NCBI GenBank assembly: GCA_016704145.1
Contig: JADJAS010000001.1
Location: 558,001 to 622,000 of the forward strand
DNA length: 64,000 nucleotides
Origin: Rhodocyclaceae bacterium
Lineage (GTDB): Bacteria; Pseudomonadota; Gammaproteobacteria; Burkholderiales; Rhodocyclaceae
Reading direction: 5' to 3'
Positions 44,977 through 52,655 of the stretch are shown piece by piece. A program made the position numbers and the translations under genes. The notes beneath the pieces are model-generated. The model worked only from the letters and a program-made list of their open reading frames with translations, had not been told where the DNA came from and made no database searches. How positions within the stretch are numbered: position 1 is the stretch's first letter; the number at the start of each line of letters is the position of its first letter.

Positions 44977-44999
44977 AAAGTCAGCCGTGGCGATACGCC
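44977..44999 (+). repeat. Dispersed element, copy 13 (in prlC)
   Basis: AAAGTCAGCC followed by GTGGCGATACGCC, one mismatch from consensus, read as KVSRGDTP. It sits in a surface loop before FYVDLYARE and seems to lengthen the protein there by several residues. Confidence 0.8.
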
Positions 45000-45878
45000 G
45001 GCCGGGACGCTGGTCGGCCGCTTTTACGTGGACCTCTACGCCCGGGAAACCAAGCGCGGCGGTGCCTGGATGGCCGACGCCATCGGCCGCCGGCAGACGC
45101 CCGCGGGCATCCAGACGCCGGTGGCCTACCTCAACTGCAACTTCCCGGCGCCGGTGAACGGCAAGGCCGCGACCTTCAGCCACGACGACGTGCTGACGCT
45201 GTTCCACGAAACCGGCCATGGCCTGCACCACCTGCTGACGCAGGTCGACAGACCTGGCGGTCTCCGGCATCGACGGCGTCGAATGGGACGCGGTGGAACT
45301 GCCCAGCCAGTTCATGGAGAACTTCTGCTGGGAATGGGACGTGCTCGCTGGCATGACCGCGCATGCCAAGACAGGCGAGCCGCTGCCGCGCGACCTCTAC
45401 GACAAAATGATCGCGGCGAAGAATTTCCAGAGCGGCATGCAGACGCTGCGCCAGATCGAGTTCGCGCTGTTCGACCTGCTGCTGCACAGCGAATTCGACC
45501 CCGCCGGCACGCGCACCGTGCAGGAATTGATCCTGGCCGTGCGCGAGGAAGTGGCGGTTGTCTTCCCGCCCGAGTGGAACCGCTTCCCGCAGAGCTTCGC
45601 CCACATCTTCGGCGGCGGTTACGCGGCGGGCTATTACAGTTACAAATGGGCGGAAGTCCTTTCCGCCGACGCCTATGCCGCTTTCGAGGAAGCGGGCAAG
45701 ACTTGCGGCAGTACCCTCGACGCCGAAACCGGCGCGCGCTTCTGGCGCGAAATTCTGGCCGTCGGCGGTTCGCGGCCGGCGATGGAATCGTTCAAGGCCT
45801 TCCGCGGCCGCGAGCCGGAAGTGGATGCCTTGTTGCGGCATAATGGCATGATCGATGCCTGACCGACGGAGGCCGCCC

Positions 45879-46364
45879 ATGCGATTCCCGCTCGCCATTG
45901 TCCTGCTCGTCGCGGCGCTCGCCGCGCATGCGCAGATGACTTATCGCTGGATCGACAAGGAAGGCAAGGTTCATTACACCGACCGGCCGCCCGTCCCCGG
46001 CGAGGCCTCCAGGGTCGAGCAGAAGCGATCGACGCAGTTGGGCGCCGACCAGACGATGTCATATGCCCTGCGCAAGGCCACGACGGAATATCCGGTGACG
46101 CTCTACACGCAAACGGATTGCGGCGAGGTCTGCAAGCAGGCGCGCGATCACCTGACGCGGCGCGGCGTGCCCTTCAGCGAAAAAGCCGTGACCACCGAGG
46201 ACGACCTCAAGGCCCTGCGCACGCTGGTCGGCGAAGGCGATTTGATCGTTCCGGTCGTGCAGGTGGGCGGCAAGTCGTCCCGCGGCTACCTGGCGTCCAG
46301 TTGGGACAGCCTGCTCGACGCCGCCGGCTATCCGAAGGCGAACGCCAAGCCCGCCGGCCGCTGA
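45879..46364 (+). CDS. Exported DUF4124 / glutaredoxin-like protein
   Basis: A 161-residue protein with a signal peptide (MRFPLAIVLLVAALAAHA, cleavage after AHA). A DUF4124 motif follows (YRWIDKEGKVHYTDRPPVPG, about 20-42), then a glutaredoxin-like domain with TDCGEVCKQARDHLTRRGVP (Cys-x3-Cys rather than CxxC) and IVPVVQVGG. It probably acts as a periplasmic thiol protein, but the modified redox motif leaves activity open. The ATG at 45879 is preferred to one 24 bases upstream because the signal peptide begins there. Confidence 0.82.
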   Translation: MRFPLAIVLLVAALAAHAQMTYRWIDKEGKVHYTDRPPVPGEASRVEQKRSTQLGADQTMSYALRKATTEYPVTLYTQTDCGEVCKQARDHLTRRGVPFSEKAVTTEDDLKALRTLVGEGDLIVPVVQVGGKSSRGYLASSWDSLLDAAGYPKANAKPAGR

Positions 46365-46369
46365 CGCGG

Positions 46370-46741
46370 CTACTCCGCCACCAGCAGCAGCGCCGACAGC
46401 TCGCGCTCGAGCAACGCCGGATCGCCGGCGTTGAGCGCCACCAGCTGACGCAGGTGGGTGACGCTGTCGACGTCCATGGTCGTGCAGCGCAGGCCGACGC
46501 GACGGCCTTCGACGTGGGCCACCACGGCGTGCATGATGATCACCGCGACGTCCGACAGCTTCAGCTTGATCTGGCAGTTGGCGTCGGCCTCACCGCGCCA
46601 GTGCGGCGACATCTTCACCAGGGCGCCCTTCAACGAGATGTCGACGAGTTCGGCCGGCCACACGCCCGCCGCATCGACCAGCTGCACCGGTGAATGAAAC
46701 ACTGCGCGCCAGAACTGGCGGCGATCCGAACCATTGCTCAT
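46370..46741 (-). CDS. PilZ-domain protein
   Basis: A 123-residue single PilZ domain, the c-di-GMP receptor fold. The RxxxR motif is in DRRQFWRAVF (residues about 5-14) and the DxSxxG motif is in VDISLKGALV (about 38). Such stand-alone PilZ proteins relay c-di-GMP levels to motility or secretion machinery; the partner is unknown. The start MSNGSDRRQ at 46741 is favoured over an ATG 21 bases upstream. It converges with the DUF4124 gene. Confidence 0.88.
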   Translation of the reverse strand: MSNGSDRRQFWRAVFHSPVQLVDAAGVWPAELVDISLKGALVKMSPHWRGEADANCQIKLKLSDVAVIIMHAVVAHVEGRRVGLRCTTMDVDSVTHLRQLVALNAGDPALLERELSALLLVAE

Positions 46742-46900
46742 GAACACTCCTCCCGTCCCCATGCGCCATAACGCGCTGCGATTATAGAGCGCGCTCCGGT
46801 ATCATCAGCCACGACATGAAAGCCACCTGTTTTCACTGAAGACCAATTTCGCCAGATGGAGGCGGACTAAAACAAGGAATGGGGCGTTCGCCGCCGACTC

Positions 46901-47008
46901 GTGATAATTACACTCACCCGCACTGCGGCCCAACTGGCCGAAAGCGCCTCGGCCCGGATGCTGGCCGTCGGCATGTACATCGCGGACACCACCGAAGGTG
47001 CAGTATGA
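46901..47008 (+). CDS. Possible 35-aa ORF coupled to the next small ORF
   Basis: A GTG-started frame (VIITLTRTAAQLAESASARM, then LAVGMYIADTTEGAV) ends with a TGA that overlaps the next ATG as ATGA, the pattern of coupled genes. An AACAAGGAAT stretch lies about 25 bases upstream. No family is recognised. It may be the remnant of a larger gene. Confidence 0.35.
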   Translation: MIITLTRTAAQLAESASARMLAVGMYIADTTEGAV

Positions 47009-47184
47009 CTACCGCCCTGGACCTTGTTGAAGATGACCTCGTTACTCTGGCCGAGACCATGCGGGCCGGGTTCGCTTTGATTGCCTCTCACCAGAACTAT
47101 GGCCGCACGGACGCTAACGACGGTGAGATGCTTTCCGCAGGATGCGACCACGGGGGCAAATGCGAATACTCCGGGAAGCACTGA
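47005..47184 (+). CDS. Small hypothetical protein (59 aa)
   Basis: MTTALDLVEDDLVTLAETMR is followed by AGFALIASHQNYGR and a Cys/His-rich tail CDHGGKCEYSGKH. It is coupled to the preceding 35-aa frame and followed after 28 bases by a rho-independent terminator, which supports a real transcript end. No family is recognised and no function is proposed. Confidence 0.45.
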   Translation: MTTALDLVEDDLVTLAETMRAGFALIASHQNYGRTDANDGEMLSAGCDHGGKCEYSGKH

Positions 47185-47212
47185 GGCCGAAGCGCCTCGG
47201 GATGTGACACCG

Positions 47213-47238
47213 CCCCGGCTCCGGCCGGGGTTTTTCTT
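47213..47238 (+). terminator. Rho-independent terminator before hicA
   Basis: CCCCGG, loop CTCCGG, CCGGGG, then TTTTTCTT. It separates the small ORFs from the hicAB promoter that begins 5 bases later. Confidence 0.8.
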
Positions 47239-47242
47239 GGGA

Positions 47243-47276
47243 TTGAACCAATGCAAAGCAATGTGTATCATACACA
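47243..47276 (+). promoter_or_regulatory. hicAB promoter with overlapping operator
   Basis: TTGAAC at 47243-47248 and TATCAT at 47266-47271 are 17 bases apart. The -10 box lies inside the perfect palindrome TGTGTATCATACACA (47262-47276), a natural site for the HicB antitoxin. The predicted start point is at about 47278, so the hicA mRNA would begin almost at its ATG (47280). Confidence 0.65.
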
Positions 47277-47279
47277 CAC

Positions 47280-47468
47280 ATGAACAGCGCCGACCTGATG
47301 CGTGAACTAAAGCAAGCCGGATGGCAACTTGACCGGGTGCGCGGATCGCACCATGTTTTCAAGCACCAGACGAAGCCCGGCATTGTGGTCGTCCCTCACC
47401 CGAAGAAGGACCTCGGGGCGGGCTTGGTGAAGGCCATCAGGCGGCAGGCTGGACTTGTTGAGAGGTAA
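47280..47468 (+). CDS. hicA: HicA-type mRNA interferase toxin
   Basis: A 62-residue HicA toxin with the dsRBD-like fold: MNSADLMRELKQAGWQLDRV followed by RGSHHVFKHQ (catalytic His in GSHH, about residue 24) and VVPHPKKDLGAGLVKAI. It cleaves mRNA and is neutralised by HicB. No Shine-Dalgarno sequence is possible if transcription starts at about 47278, pointing to leaderless translation. The antitoxin gene follows after 5 bases. Confidence 0.93.
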   Translation: MNSADLMRELKQAGWQLDRVRGSHHVFKHQTKPGIVVVPHPKKDLGAGLVKAIRRQAGLVER

Positions 47469-47473
47469 TTGCC

Positions 47474-47866
47474 ATGCGCTATCCCGTTGCTATTGAACCC
47501 GGAACCCATACAGAAGCCTTCGGCGTTGTTGTGCCCGATCTGGCCGGTTGTTTTTCCGCCGGAGATACGATGGATGAGGCGTTGACCAATGCCGAGGAAG
47601 CCATCACGGCATGGATTGAGGCAGCGCTTGATTCTGGCCTGGAGATTCCCCAGCCGTCCGACATCGATGCCCTGCGCAAGACACACAAGGCGTACAAGTC
47701 TTGGGTATGGGCGCTTATCCAGGTCGATCCGTCGGTCCTCGACGACACGCTGGAGCGGGTCAATATCAGCCTCCCGCGCCGGATTCTGCATCGCCTTGAC
47801 GCACATGCCAAGGCGGCCGGAGAGTCGCGTTCGGGCTTTATCGCTCGCATGGCATTGGAGCACTGA
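47474..47866 (+). CDS. hicB: HicB-type antitoxin
   Basis: A 130-residue antitoxin. The N-terminal degenerate RNase H-like domain has EAFGVVVPDLAGCFSAGDTM and DEALTNAEEAITAWIEAAL, and the C-terminal ribbon-helix-helix DNA-binding part has VNISLPRRILHRLDAHAKAA and GESRSGFIARMALEH. The RHH type suits binding of the palindrome over the hicA promoter. Toxin-first order is usual for hicAB. Confidence 0.92.
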   Translation: MRYPVAIEPGTHTEAFGVVVPDLAGCFSAGDTMDEALTNAEEAITAWIEAALDSGLEIPQPSDIDALRKTHKAYKSWVWALIQVDPSVLDDTLERVNISLPRRILHRLDAHAKAAGESRSGFIARMALEH

Positions 47867-47948
47867 CCTAACCCGCGACAACTGCGCTAACCCACAACTA
47901 GCCGATTGAAATCACAGACACCTGTAATCATACGGCTCTTACGTTGAT

Positions 47949-48716
47949 ATGAAAATTGCCACCTGGAACGTCAATTCGCTGAAAGTGCGCCTGCCGCACG
48001 TACTCGACTGGTTGGCGGCGCAACGGCCCGACGTGTTGTGCCTCCAGGAAACCAAGCTCGAGGACAAGGCCTTCCCCTTCGCCGACATCGAGGCGGCCGG
48101 CTATCGGGCCATCCACCACGGCCAGAAGACCTATAACGGCGTCGCCATCCTGGCACGTTCCGAAGCAGGGGACGTCGTGCGCAACATCCCGGCCCTCGAC
48201 GACCCGCAGGCGCGCGTAATCGCGGCCACGGTCGACGGCGTGCGCATCGTTTGCGCCTACATGCCCAACGGCCAAGCGGTCGGCTCGGACAAGTACGAAT
48301 ACAAGCTGAAATGGCTGCGCGCGCTCAAGCTGTGGCTCAGGGACGAGCTGACGCGCCATCCGCGCCTCGCCCTGCTCGGCGATTACAACATCGCTCCCGA
48401 GGACCGCGATGTCCATGATCCGCAAGCGTGGGCGGGACAGGTACTGTGCTCTGAGCCGGAACGCGATGCCTTTCGCGCGCTGCTCGAACTGGGCCTGACC
48501 GATGCCTTCCGCCTGTTCGAGCAGCCGGAAAAAGTGTTCAGCTGGTGGGATTACCGCATGCTTGCCTACCAGAAGAACATGGGACTGCGCATCGACCACA
48601 TCCTCCTGTCGCAACCGCTGGCGGCGATATGCCGTTCATGTGGCGTTGATAAGGCACCGCGCAAGCTGGAACGGCCTTCCGACCACGCGCCGGTGATGGC
48701 CGAGTTGGCGCCCTGA
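47949..48716 (+). CDS. xth: Exodeoxyribonuclease III
   Basis: The main AP endonuclease of base-excision repair, also a 3' exonuclease. The 255 residues show MKIATWNVNSLKVRLPHVLD, LCLQETKLEDKAFP with the metal-binding Glu (about 34), LGDYNIAPEDRDVHDP with the catalytic Asp/Asn, and GLRIDHILLSQPL plus PSDHAPVMAEL at the end. It is followed after 2 bases by a Crp/Fnr regulator gene, so they may be cotranscribed. Confidence 0.94.
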   Translation: MKIATWNVNSLKVRLPHVLDWLAAQRPDVLCLQETKLEDKAFPFADIEAAGYRAIHHGQKTYNGVAILARSEAGDVVRNIPALDDPQARVIAATVDGVRIVCAYMPNGQAVGSDKYEYKLKWLRALKLWLRDELTRHPRLALLGDYNIAPEDRDVHDPQAWAGQVLCSEPERDAFRALLELGLTDAFRLFEQPEKVFSWWDYRMLAYQKNMGLRIDHILLSQPLAAICRSCGVDKAPRKLERPSDHAPVMAELAP

Positions 48717-48718
48717 AC

Positions 48719-49363
48719 ATGGACAACCTCGTCGAGCTTTATCCGGTGCTAGCCAAACTGCCGGCGGAATTGCGCGACCGCGTGCTGGCCAGCCTCAAGG
48801 CCGTAACCGTTCCCGCGGCCACCACGCTGTTCGACGAACGCCAGCCATGCCACGGATTTCCCTTGGTCCTGGCCGGCGCCATCCGCGTCGTCAAACCGGC
48901 CGCCAACGGACGCGAGCTGCCGCTGTACCGGGTGCTGCCCGGCGAGTCGTGCATCATCAGCTCCGGCTGCCTGCTGGGCCATGCCGACTACAACGCTCGG
49001 GGCGTCACCGAAACCGAAACCACGCTGGCGCTGCTGCCGCGCCCCCTGTTCGATGAATTGCTGACTCAGCCCGTCTTCCGCGACTTCGTCTTCCATCTCT
49101 TTTCGGAACGCATCGCGGACCTGATGCAGCTGATCGAGGAAGTCGCCTTCCGCAAGCTCGACCAGCGCCTGGCGGGTTTGTTGCTGGGCAAGGGCCGGCT
49201 GGTGAAGGCCACGCACCAGCAGCTGGCCGACGAACTCGGCAGCGTGCGCGAGATGGTCAGCCGACTGCTCAAGGGCTTCGCCGAGCACGGCCTGGTGCGC
49301 ATCGCCCGGGAGCAGATCGAGATCGTGGATGCGGCCGGCCTGCGCAGGATCGCCGAAGGGTAG
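48719..49363 (+). CDS. Crp/Fnr-family transcriptional regulator
   Basis: A 214-residue protein with an N-terminal cyclic-nucleotide-binding-like jelly roll (VPAATTLFDERQPCHGFPLV; YRVLPGESCIISSGCLLG) and a C-terminal winged helix (THQQLADELGSVREMVSRLL, then KGFAEHGLVRI). The N-terminal FNR cluster cysteines are absent, and the cAMP-binding signature is not clear, so the ligand is unknown. Similar regulators in this group control sulfur, nitrogen or stress genes. A DUF2892 protein gene downstream might be a target or operon partner. Confidence 0.85.
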   Translation: MDNLVELYPVLAKLPAELRDRVLASLKAVTVPAATTLFDERQPCHGFPLVLAGAIRVVKPAANGRELPLYRVLPGESCIISSGCLLGHADYNARGVTETETTLALLPRPLFDELLTQPVFRDFVFHLFSERIADLMQLIEEVAFRKLDQRLAGLLLGKGRLVKATHQQLADELGSVREMVSRLLKGFAEHGLVRIAREQIEIVDAAGLRRIAEG

Positions 49364-49403
49364 CTTGGTGACTTTGGTCACAGACGCGCCGGCGCCGACG
49401 TGA

Positions 49404-49432
49404 TGAAATTCAGCCGTCGCTCCCGGACACCC
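49404..49432 (+). repeat. Dispersed element, copy 14 (degenerate)
   Basis: GAAATTCAGCCGTCG then CTCCCGGACACCCAC. The head is recognisable, the hairpin decayed. It lies between the Crp/Fnr gene and the DUF2892 gene. Confidence 0.4.
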
Positions 49433-49450
49433 ACTATTGGAGAATCCATC

Positions 49451-49639
49451 ATGAAAACGAATGTCGGCGGTATCGATCGTATCCTGCGCATCGTCGTCGG
49501 TCTCGCGCTGGTCGCCTGGGCGCTGCTCGGCGGCCCGGTGTGGGCCTGGATCGGCGTCGTGCCCCTGGCGACTGGCCTCATGGGCTTCTGCGCGCTGTAT
49601 CCGCTATTGGGCATCAACACCTGCCCGATGAAGAAGTAG
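49451..49639 (+). CDS. DUF2892 inner-membrane protein
   Basis: A 62-residue protein of the YgaP-membrane-domain type (DUF2892): MKTNVGGIDRILRIVVGLAL, a membrane hairpin with WALLGGPVWAWIGVVPLATG, then LMGFCALYPLLGINTCPMKK. Two hydrophobic helices and the CxLYPLLGxxTC end are family features. A possible role is in sulfur or redox sensing at the membrane, inferred only. Its 3' end overlaps the convergent rsmA gene by 26 bases. Confidence 0.85.
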   Translation: MKTNVGGIDRILRIVVGLALVAWALLGGPVWAWIGVVPLATGLMGFCALYPLLGINTCPMKK

Positions 49640-50402
49640 TCATCATGTTGGCCAGCCGGATGTAATCGGCAACCGCCAGTTCCTCGGCACGCGCGGTGGG
49701 CGCAATGCCCGCCGCCGCCAGCCCGGCTTCATCCACCAGTTCGCGCAGGTTGTTGCGCAGCATCTTGCGCCGCTGACCGAAGGCGGCGAGGACGAGCTTC
49801 GCCAGCAAGGCCTCGTCGCACGCCGCCAGCGCATCAACGGACTTGGGAATCAGCCGGACGATGGCGGAATCCACCTTCGGCGCCGGGTTGAAAGCACCCG
49901 GCGGCACAATGAACAGGCGGTCCATGTCGAAGCGGTATTGCAGCATCACCGACAGCCGGCCGTAGTCCGCCGTGCCAGGATCGGCGACCATGCGGTCCAC
50001 CACTTCCCTTTGCAGCATGAAGTGCATGTCGCGCACCGAATCCGCAAACGCCGCGAGATGGAACAGCAACGGCGTCGAAATGTTGTAGGGCAGATTGCCG
50101 ACCACGCGCAAATCCCGGCCGAGCGCACCGAAATCGAAGTCCAGCGCGTCGCCTTGGTGGATCGTCAGCCGCTCGGGTGGAAAGCGTTCCTTCAGGCGCG
50201 CAATCAAATCGCGGTCGATCTCGACCACGTACAGATGATCGAGCCGCTCCAACAGCGGCGCGGTAAGCGCGCCCAGTCCCGGGCCGATCTCGACCATGCG
50301 CTCTTCGCGGCGCGGCGCGATGGCCTCGACGATGTTGCGGATGACGCCGGGGGAAACGAGGAAGTTCTGTCCGAACCGCTTGCGAGGGGCGTGTTCCTTC
50401 AT
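49614..50402 (-). CDS. rsmA: 16S rRNA adenine dimethyltransferase RsmA (KsgA)
   Basis: Dimethylates A1518 and A1519 of 16S rRNA late in 30S assembly. The 262 residues show KRFGQNFLVSPGVIRNIVEA, the AdoMet loop VEIGPGLGALTAPLLE, catalytic NLPYNIS (about 104), and the C-terminal VRLIPK and RRKMLRNNL. The ATG overlaps the pdxA stop (ATGA). The normal end near YIRLAN is extended by a few residues that overlap the oppositely oriented DUF2892 gene. Confidence 0.95.
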   Translation of the reverse strand: MKEHAPRKRFGQNFLVSPGVIRNIVEAIAPRREERMVEIGPGLGALTAPLLERLDHLYVVEIDRDLIARLKERFPPERLTIHQGDALDFDFGALGRDLRVVGNLPYNISTPLLFHLAAFADSVRDMHFMLQREVVDRMVADPGTADYGRLSVMLQYRFDMDRLFIVPPGAFNPAPKVDSAIVRLIPKSVDALAACDEALLAKLVLAAFGQRRKMLRNNLRELVDEAGLAAAGIAPTARAEELAVADYIRLANMMTTSSSGRC

Positions 50403-51355
50403 CGCCACGCCACGATGTCGGCCGCGACCTGGACCGCGGCGAACAGGCTGCGCGGATCGGCGCGGCCGGTGCCGGCGAGATCGAGCGCCGTGCCGTGGTC
50501 GACCGAGGTGCGCAGGATGGGCAGGCCGAGCGTGATGTTGATGCCTTCCTCGAAGGCCGCGTACTTCAGCACCGCCAGGCCCTGATCGTGGTACATCGCC
50601 AACTGCGCGTCCGAACCAGCCAGCACCTTGCGCGTAAACAGCGTGTCGGCGGGCAGCGGGCCAACCAGGTCCATGCCTTCGGCGCGCAGCGCGTCGAGCA
50701 CCGGCGCGATGACCTCGATTTCCTCCATGCCGAGGTGGCCGCCCTCGCCCGCATGCGGATTCAGCCCGGCGACCAGGATGCGCGGTTTCACGAAACCGAA
50801 CTTGCCGACCAGATCGCCATGCAGGATGCGAATCGTCGTCGTCAGTTCCTCGCGCGTAATTGCGGCAGGGACATCCTTGAGCGGCAGGTGCGTGGTGGCC
50901 AGCGCCACGCGCAGGCCAGCCTGCTCGCCGGTGCCGGCCAGCATCATGACGACGCGCGGCGTGCCGGTGCGCTCGGCCAGATACTCGGTGTGGCCCGTAA
51001 ACGCAGTGCCGGCATCGTTGATGATGCCCTTGTGCACCGGCGCCGTGACCATGGCCGCATATTCACCGCGCATGCAGCCATCGCAGGCGGCATCGAGCAG
51101 ATCAAGCACGTAGCGCGCATTGGCGGTATCGAGCCGGCCGGCGACGCAAGGCGCGCGCAGCGGCACGTGGCGGACTTCCAGCCCGGCGATATCGATGCCC
51201 AGCCGATGGGCGCGCTCGCGCAGCAGATCACGGTCGCCGAGTACCACCAGCCTGCAGTGGCGTGTCGCCACGGCTGACTTTTGCAGGGCCAGGCAGATGT
51301 CCGGCCCGATACCGGCCGGCTCGCCCGAGCTGACCGCGATGACCGGCGCGATCAC
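50399..51355 (-). CDS. pdxA: 4-hydroxythreonine-4-phosphate dehydrogenase
   Basis: NAD-dependent oxidation in the DXP-dependent pyridoxal phosphate pathway. The 318 residues begin with GTG overlapping the surA stop. Signatures are SSGEPAGIGPDICLAL, APVHKGIINDAGTAFTGHTE (about 135), the metal/His region ATTHLPLKDVP, LNPHAGEGGHLGMEE and AMYHDQGLAVLKY. A consensus copy of the dispersed element encodes QKSAVATRHC near residue 25, in a variable stretch before the VVLGDRDLL segment. Gene order surA-pdxA-rsmA is conserved in proteobacteria. Confidence 0.95.
   Translation of the reverse strand: MIAPVIAVSSGEPAGIGPDICLALQKSAVATRHCRLVVLGDRDLLRERAHRLGIDIAGLEVRHVPLRAPCVAGRLDTANARYVLDLLDAACDGCMRGEYAAMVTAPVHKGIINDAGTAFTGHTEYLAERTGTPRVVMMLAGTGEQAGLRVALATTHLPLKDVPAAITREELTTTIRILHGDLVGKFGFVKPRILVAGLNPHAGEGGHLGMEEIEVIAPVLDALRAEGMDLVGPLPADTLFTRKVLAGSDAQLAMYHDQGLAVLKYAAFEEGINITLGLPILRTSVDHGTALDLAGTGRADPRSLFAAVQVAADIVAWR
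51257..51282 (-). repeat. Dispersed element, copy 15 (in pdxA; consensus copy)
   Basis: GTGGCGTGTCGCCAC followed by GGCTGACTTTT. It is a perfect match to the consensus with a complete 6-bp hairpin, in the gene's direction, and is read as KSAVATRH. Confidence 0.85.
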
Positions 51356-52647
51356 TTTTCTTCTAATCGATATTCGACGTAGGCGCGGTCGCGCAGCTGG
51401 CGCAGCCAGTCCTGGTAAGCTTCGTCGGCCTTGCGCTCACGCAGCGCCTGGCGCGCCATCTGGCGCTGCCGGTCCTTCGAGGCATCCTCGGTGCGTCGCT
51501 CGAGCACCTGGATCAGGTGCCAGCCGAACGGCGAACGCACCGGCGGGCTGATCTCGTTGAGTTTCAGGGCATCCATGGCTTTCTCGAAATCGGGCACCGT
51601 GTCGCCCTGGTACAGCCAGCCGAGATCGCCCCCCTTGGCCCCCGACAGATCGCTGGAATGCTGGCGCGCCAGTTCGGCGAAATCGGCGCCGTTGTCCAGC
51701 CGTTCCTTGAGCACCACCAGCCGCCGCCTGGCCTCGGCATCGGGAATCACCTCGTTCACCTTGACCAGGATGTGCCGCGCATGCGTCTGCTTGAGCGCCT
51801 GCGTCCGCAACGCGCCGCCACGCCGGTCGACCACCCGGATGATGTGGAAGCCGGCGGAACTCTTGAGGATGTCGCTGGTTTCGCCGAGCTTGAGCTTGCG
51901 CGCCGCTTCGACATACAAGGTCGGCAACCGGTCCGCCGGCCGCGGCTCCATGACGCCGCCCGACAAGCCATCGGGCGCGTCGGAAAAACTCGCCGCGACG
52001 CGGGCGAAGTCCTCGCCTTTTTGCAGTTGCGTCCACGCCTGTTCGGCGCGCGCGCGCAGCTCGGCCAACTGCCGGGCGCTGGCCTGCTCGGGCACGCGCA
52101 CGACGATGTGGGCAAGCTGGACGATCTCCGCGTTCTGGCCGGGCTGCCCCGCCGTCTCCAGATAGTTGTCGATCTCGCCCTCGGAGATGACGATGCGGTT
52201 CTCGACCTCGCGCTCGCGCAGCCGTGAAATCGTGATCTCCTGGCGAATTTCCTCGCGGAACTTCCGCCAGGCCAGCCCATCCCGTTCCAGGGCTTCCTTG
52301 AACTCCGGCAGCGACAACCGGTTGCTTTCGGCGATGCGGCGCAGGGCGGCATCGAGCTCGTCATCGGGCACGTCCATGCCGGCATCGCGCGCGAATTGCA
52401 TCTGGGCGCGATCGACGATCAGCCGTTCGAGCAACTGCTTCTCCATGACGTCGCGCGGCGGCAACTGGACGTTCTGCCCGCGCAACTGGCGCTCGACCAT
52501 CGTCAGTCGCGAACGCAGCTCGAACAGGGTGATGGCCTCGCTATTGACGACGGCAACGATGCGATCCAGCTCGACCGATCGTGGCGCGGCCGGCGCGGCG
52601 GCGGCAACGAGCAGGGGCGCCAGCAAGACAAGGAGATGACGGGTCAT
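51352..52647 (-). CDS. surA: Periplasmic chaperone and peptidyl-prolyl isomerase SurA
   Basis: Escorts outer-membrane proteins such as LptD through the periplasm. The 431 residues have a signal peptide (MTRHLLVLLAPLLVAAAAPA), the N-terminal chaperone domain (DRIVAVVNSEAITLFELRSR), and two parvulin domains (VQLAHIVVRVP to GFHIIRVVDRR; RHILVKVNEV to FGWHLIQVLERR). The start at 52647 is set by the signal peptide; the longer frame lacks one. It sits between its client lptD (upstream) and pdxA, with which it overlaps. Confidence 0.95.
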   Translation of the reverse strand: MTRHLLVLLAPLLVAAAAPAAPRSVELDRIVAVVNSEAITLFELRSRLTMVERQLRGQNVQLPPRDVMEKQLLERLIVDRAQMQFARDAGMDVPDDELDAALRRIAESNRLSLPEFKEALERDGLAWRKFREEIRQEITISRLREREVENRIVISEGEIDNYLETAGQPGQNAEIVQLAHIVVRVPEQASARQLAELRARAEQAWTQLQKGEDFARVAASFSDAPDGLSGGVMEPRPADRLPTLYVEAARKLKLGETSDILKSSAGFHIIRVVDRRGGALRTQALKQTHARHILVKVNEVIPDAEARRRLVVLKERLDNGADFAELARQHSSDLSGAKGGDLGWLYQGDTVPDFEKAMDALKLNEISPPVRSPFGWHLIQVLERRTEDASKDRQRQMARQALRERKADEAYQDWLRQLRDRAYVEYRLEEK

Positions 52648-52655
52648 GGTATCGA

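Larger units (their letters stand above)
43813..45862 (+). pseudogene. prlC: Oligopeptidase A gene with a single-base frameshift
   Basis: An M3-family zinc metallopeptidase that degrades signal peptides and other oligopeptides. Frame 1 is intact up to TLFHETGHGLHHLLTQVD (the HExxH zinc motif). Near 45250 one extra base in GTCGACAGACCTG shifts the frame, and the family sequence DLAVSGIDGVEWDAVELPSQ followed by FMENFCWEW continues in frame 2 to 45862. Removing the base gives 682 residues, the usual length. Either sequence error or a real inactivation is possible. Two copies of the dispersed element lie inside, and the one at 44977 corresponds to extra residues before the FYVDLYARE segment. Confidence 0.88.

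Noticed and set aside
46867..47277. A 136-codon minus-strand ORF opposite the small ORFs before hicA
   Set aside because: No family features, and it covers the terminator and hicA promoter; judged a chance frame.
50164..50182. CGTCAGCCGCTCGGGTGG in rsmA
   Set aside because: The head lacks AAA and the hairpin is missing.
52500..52520. TCGTCAGTCGCGAACGC in surA
   Set aside because: Only the head is partly matched and the encoded residues are family-conserved.
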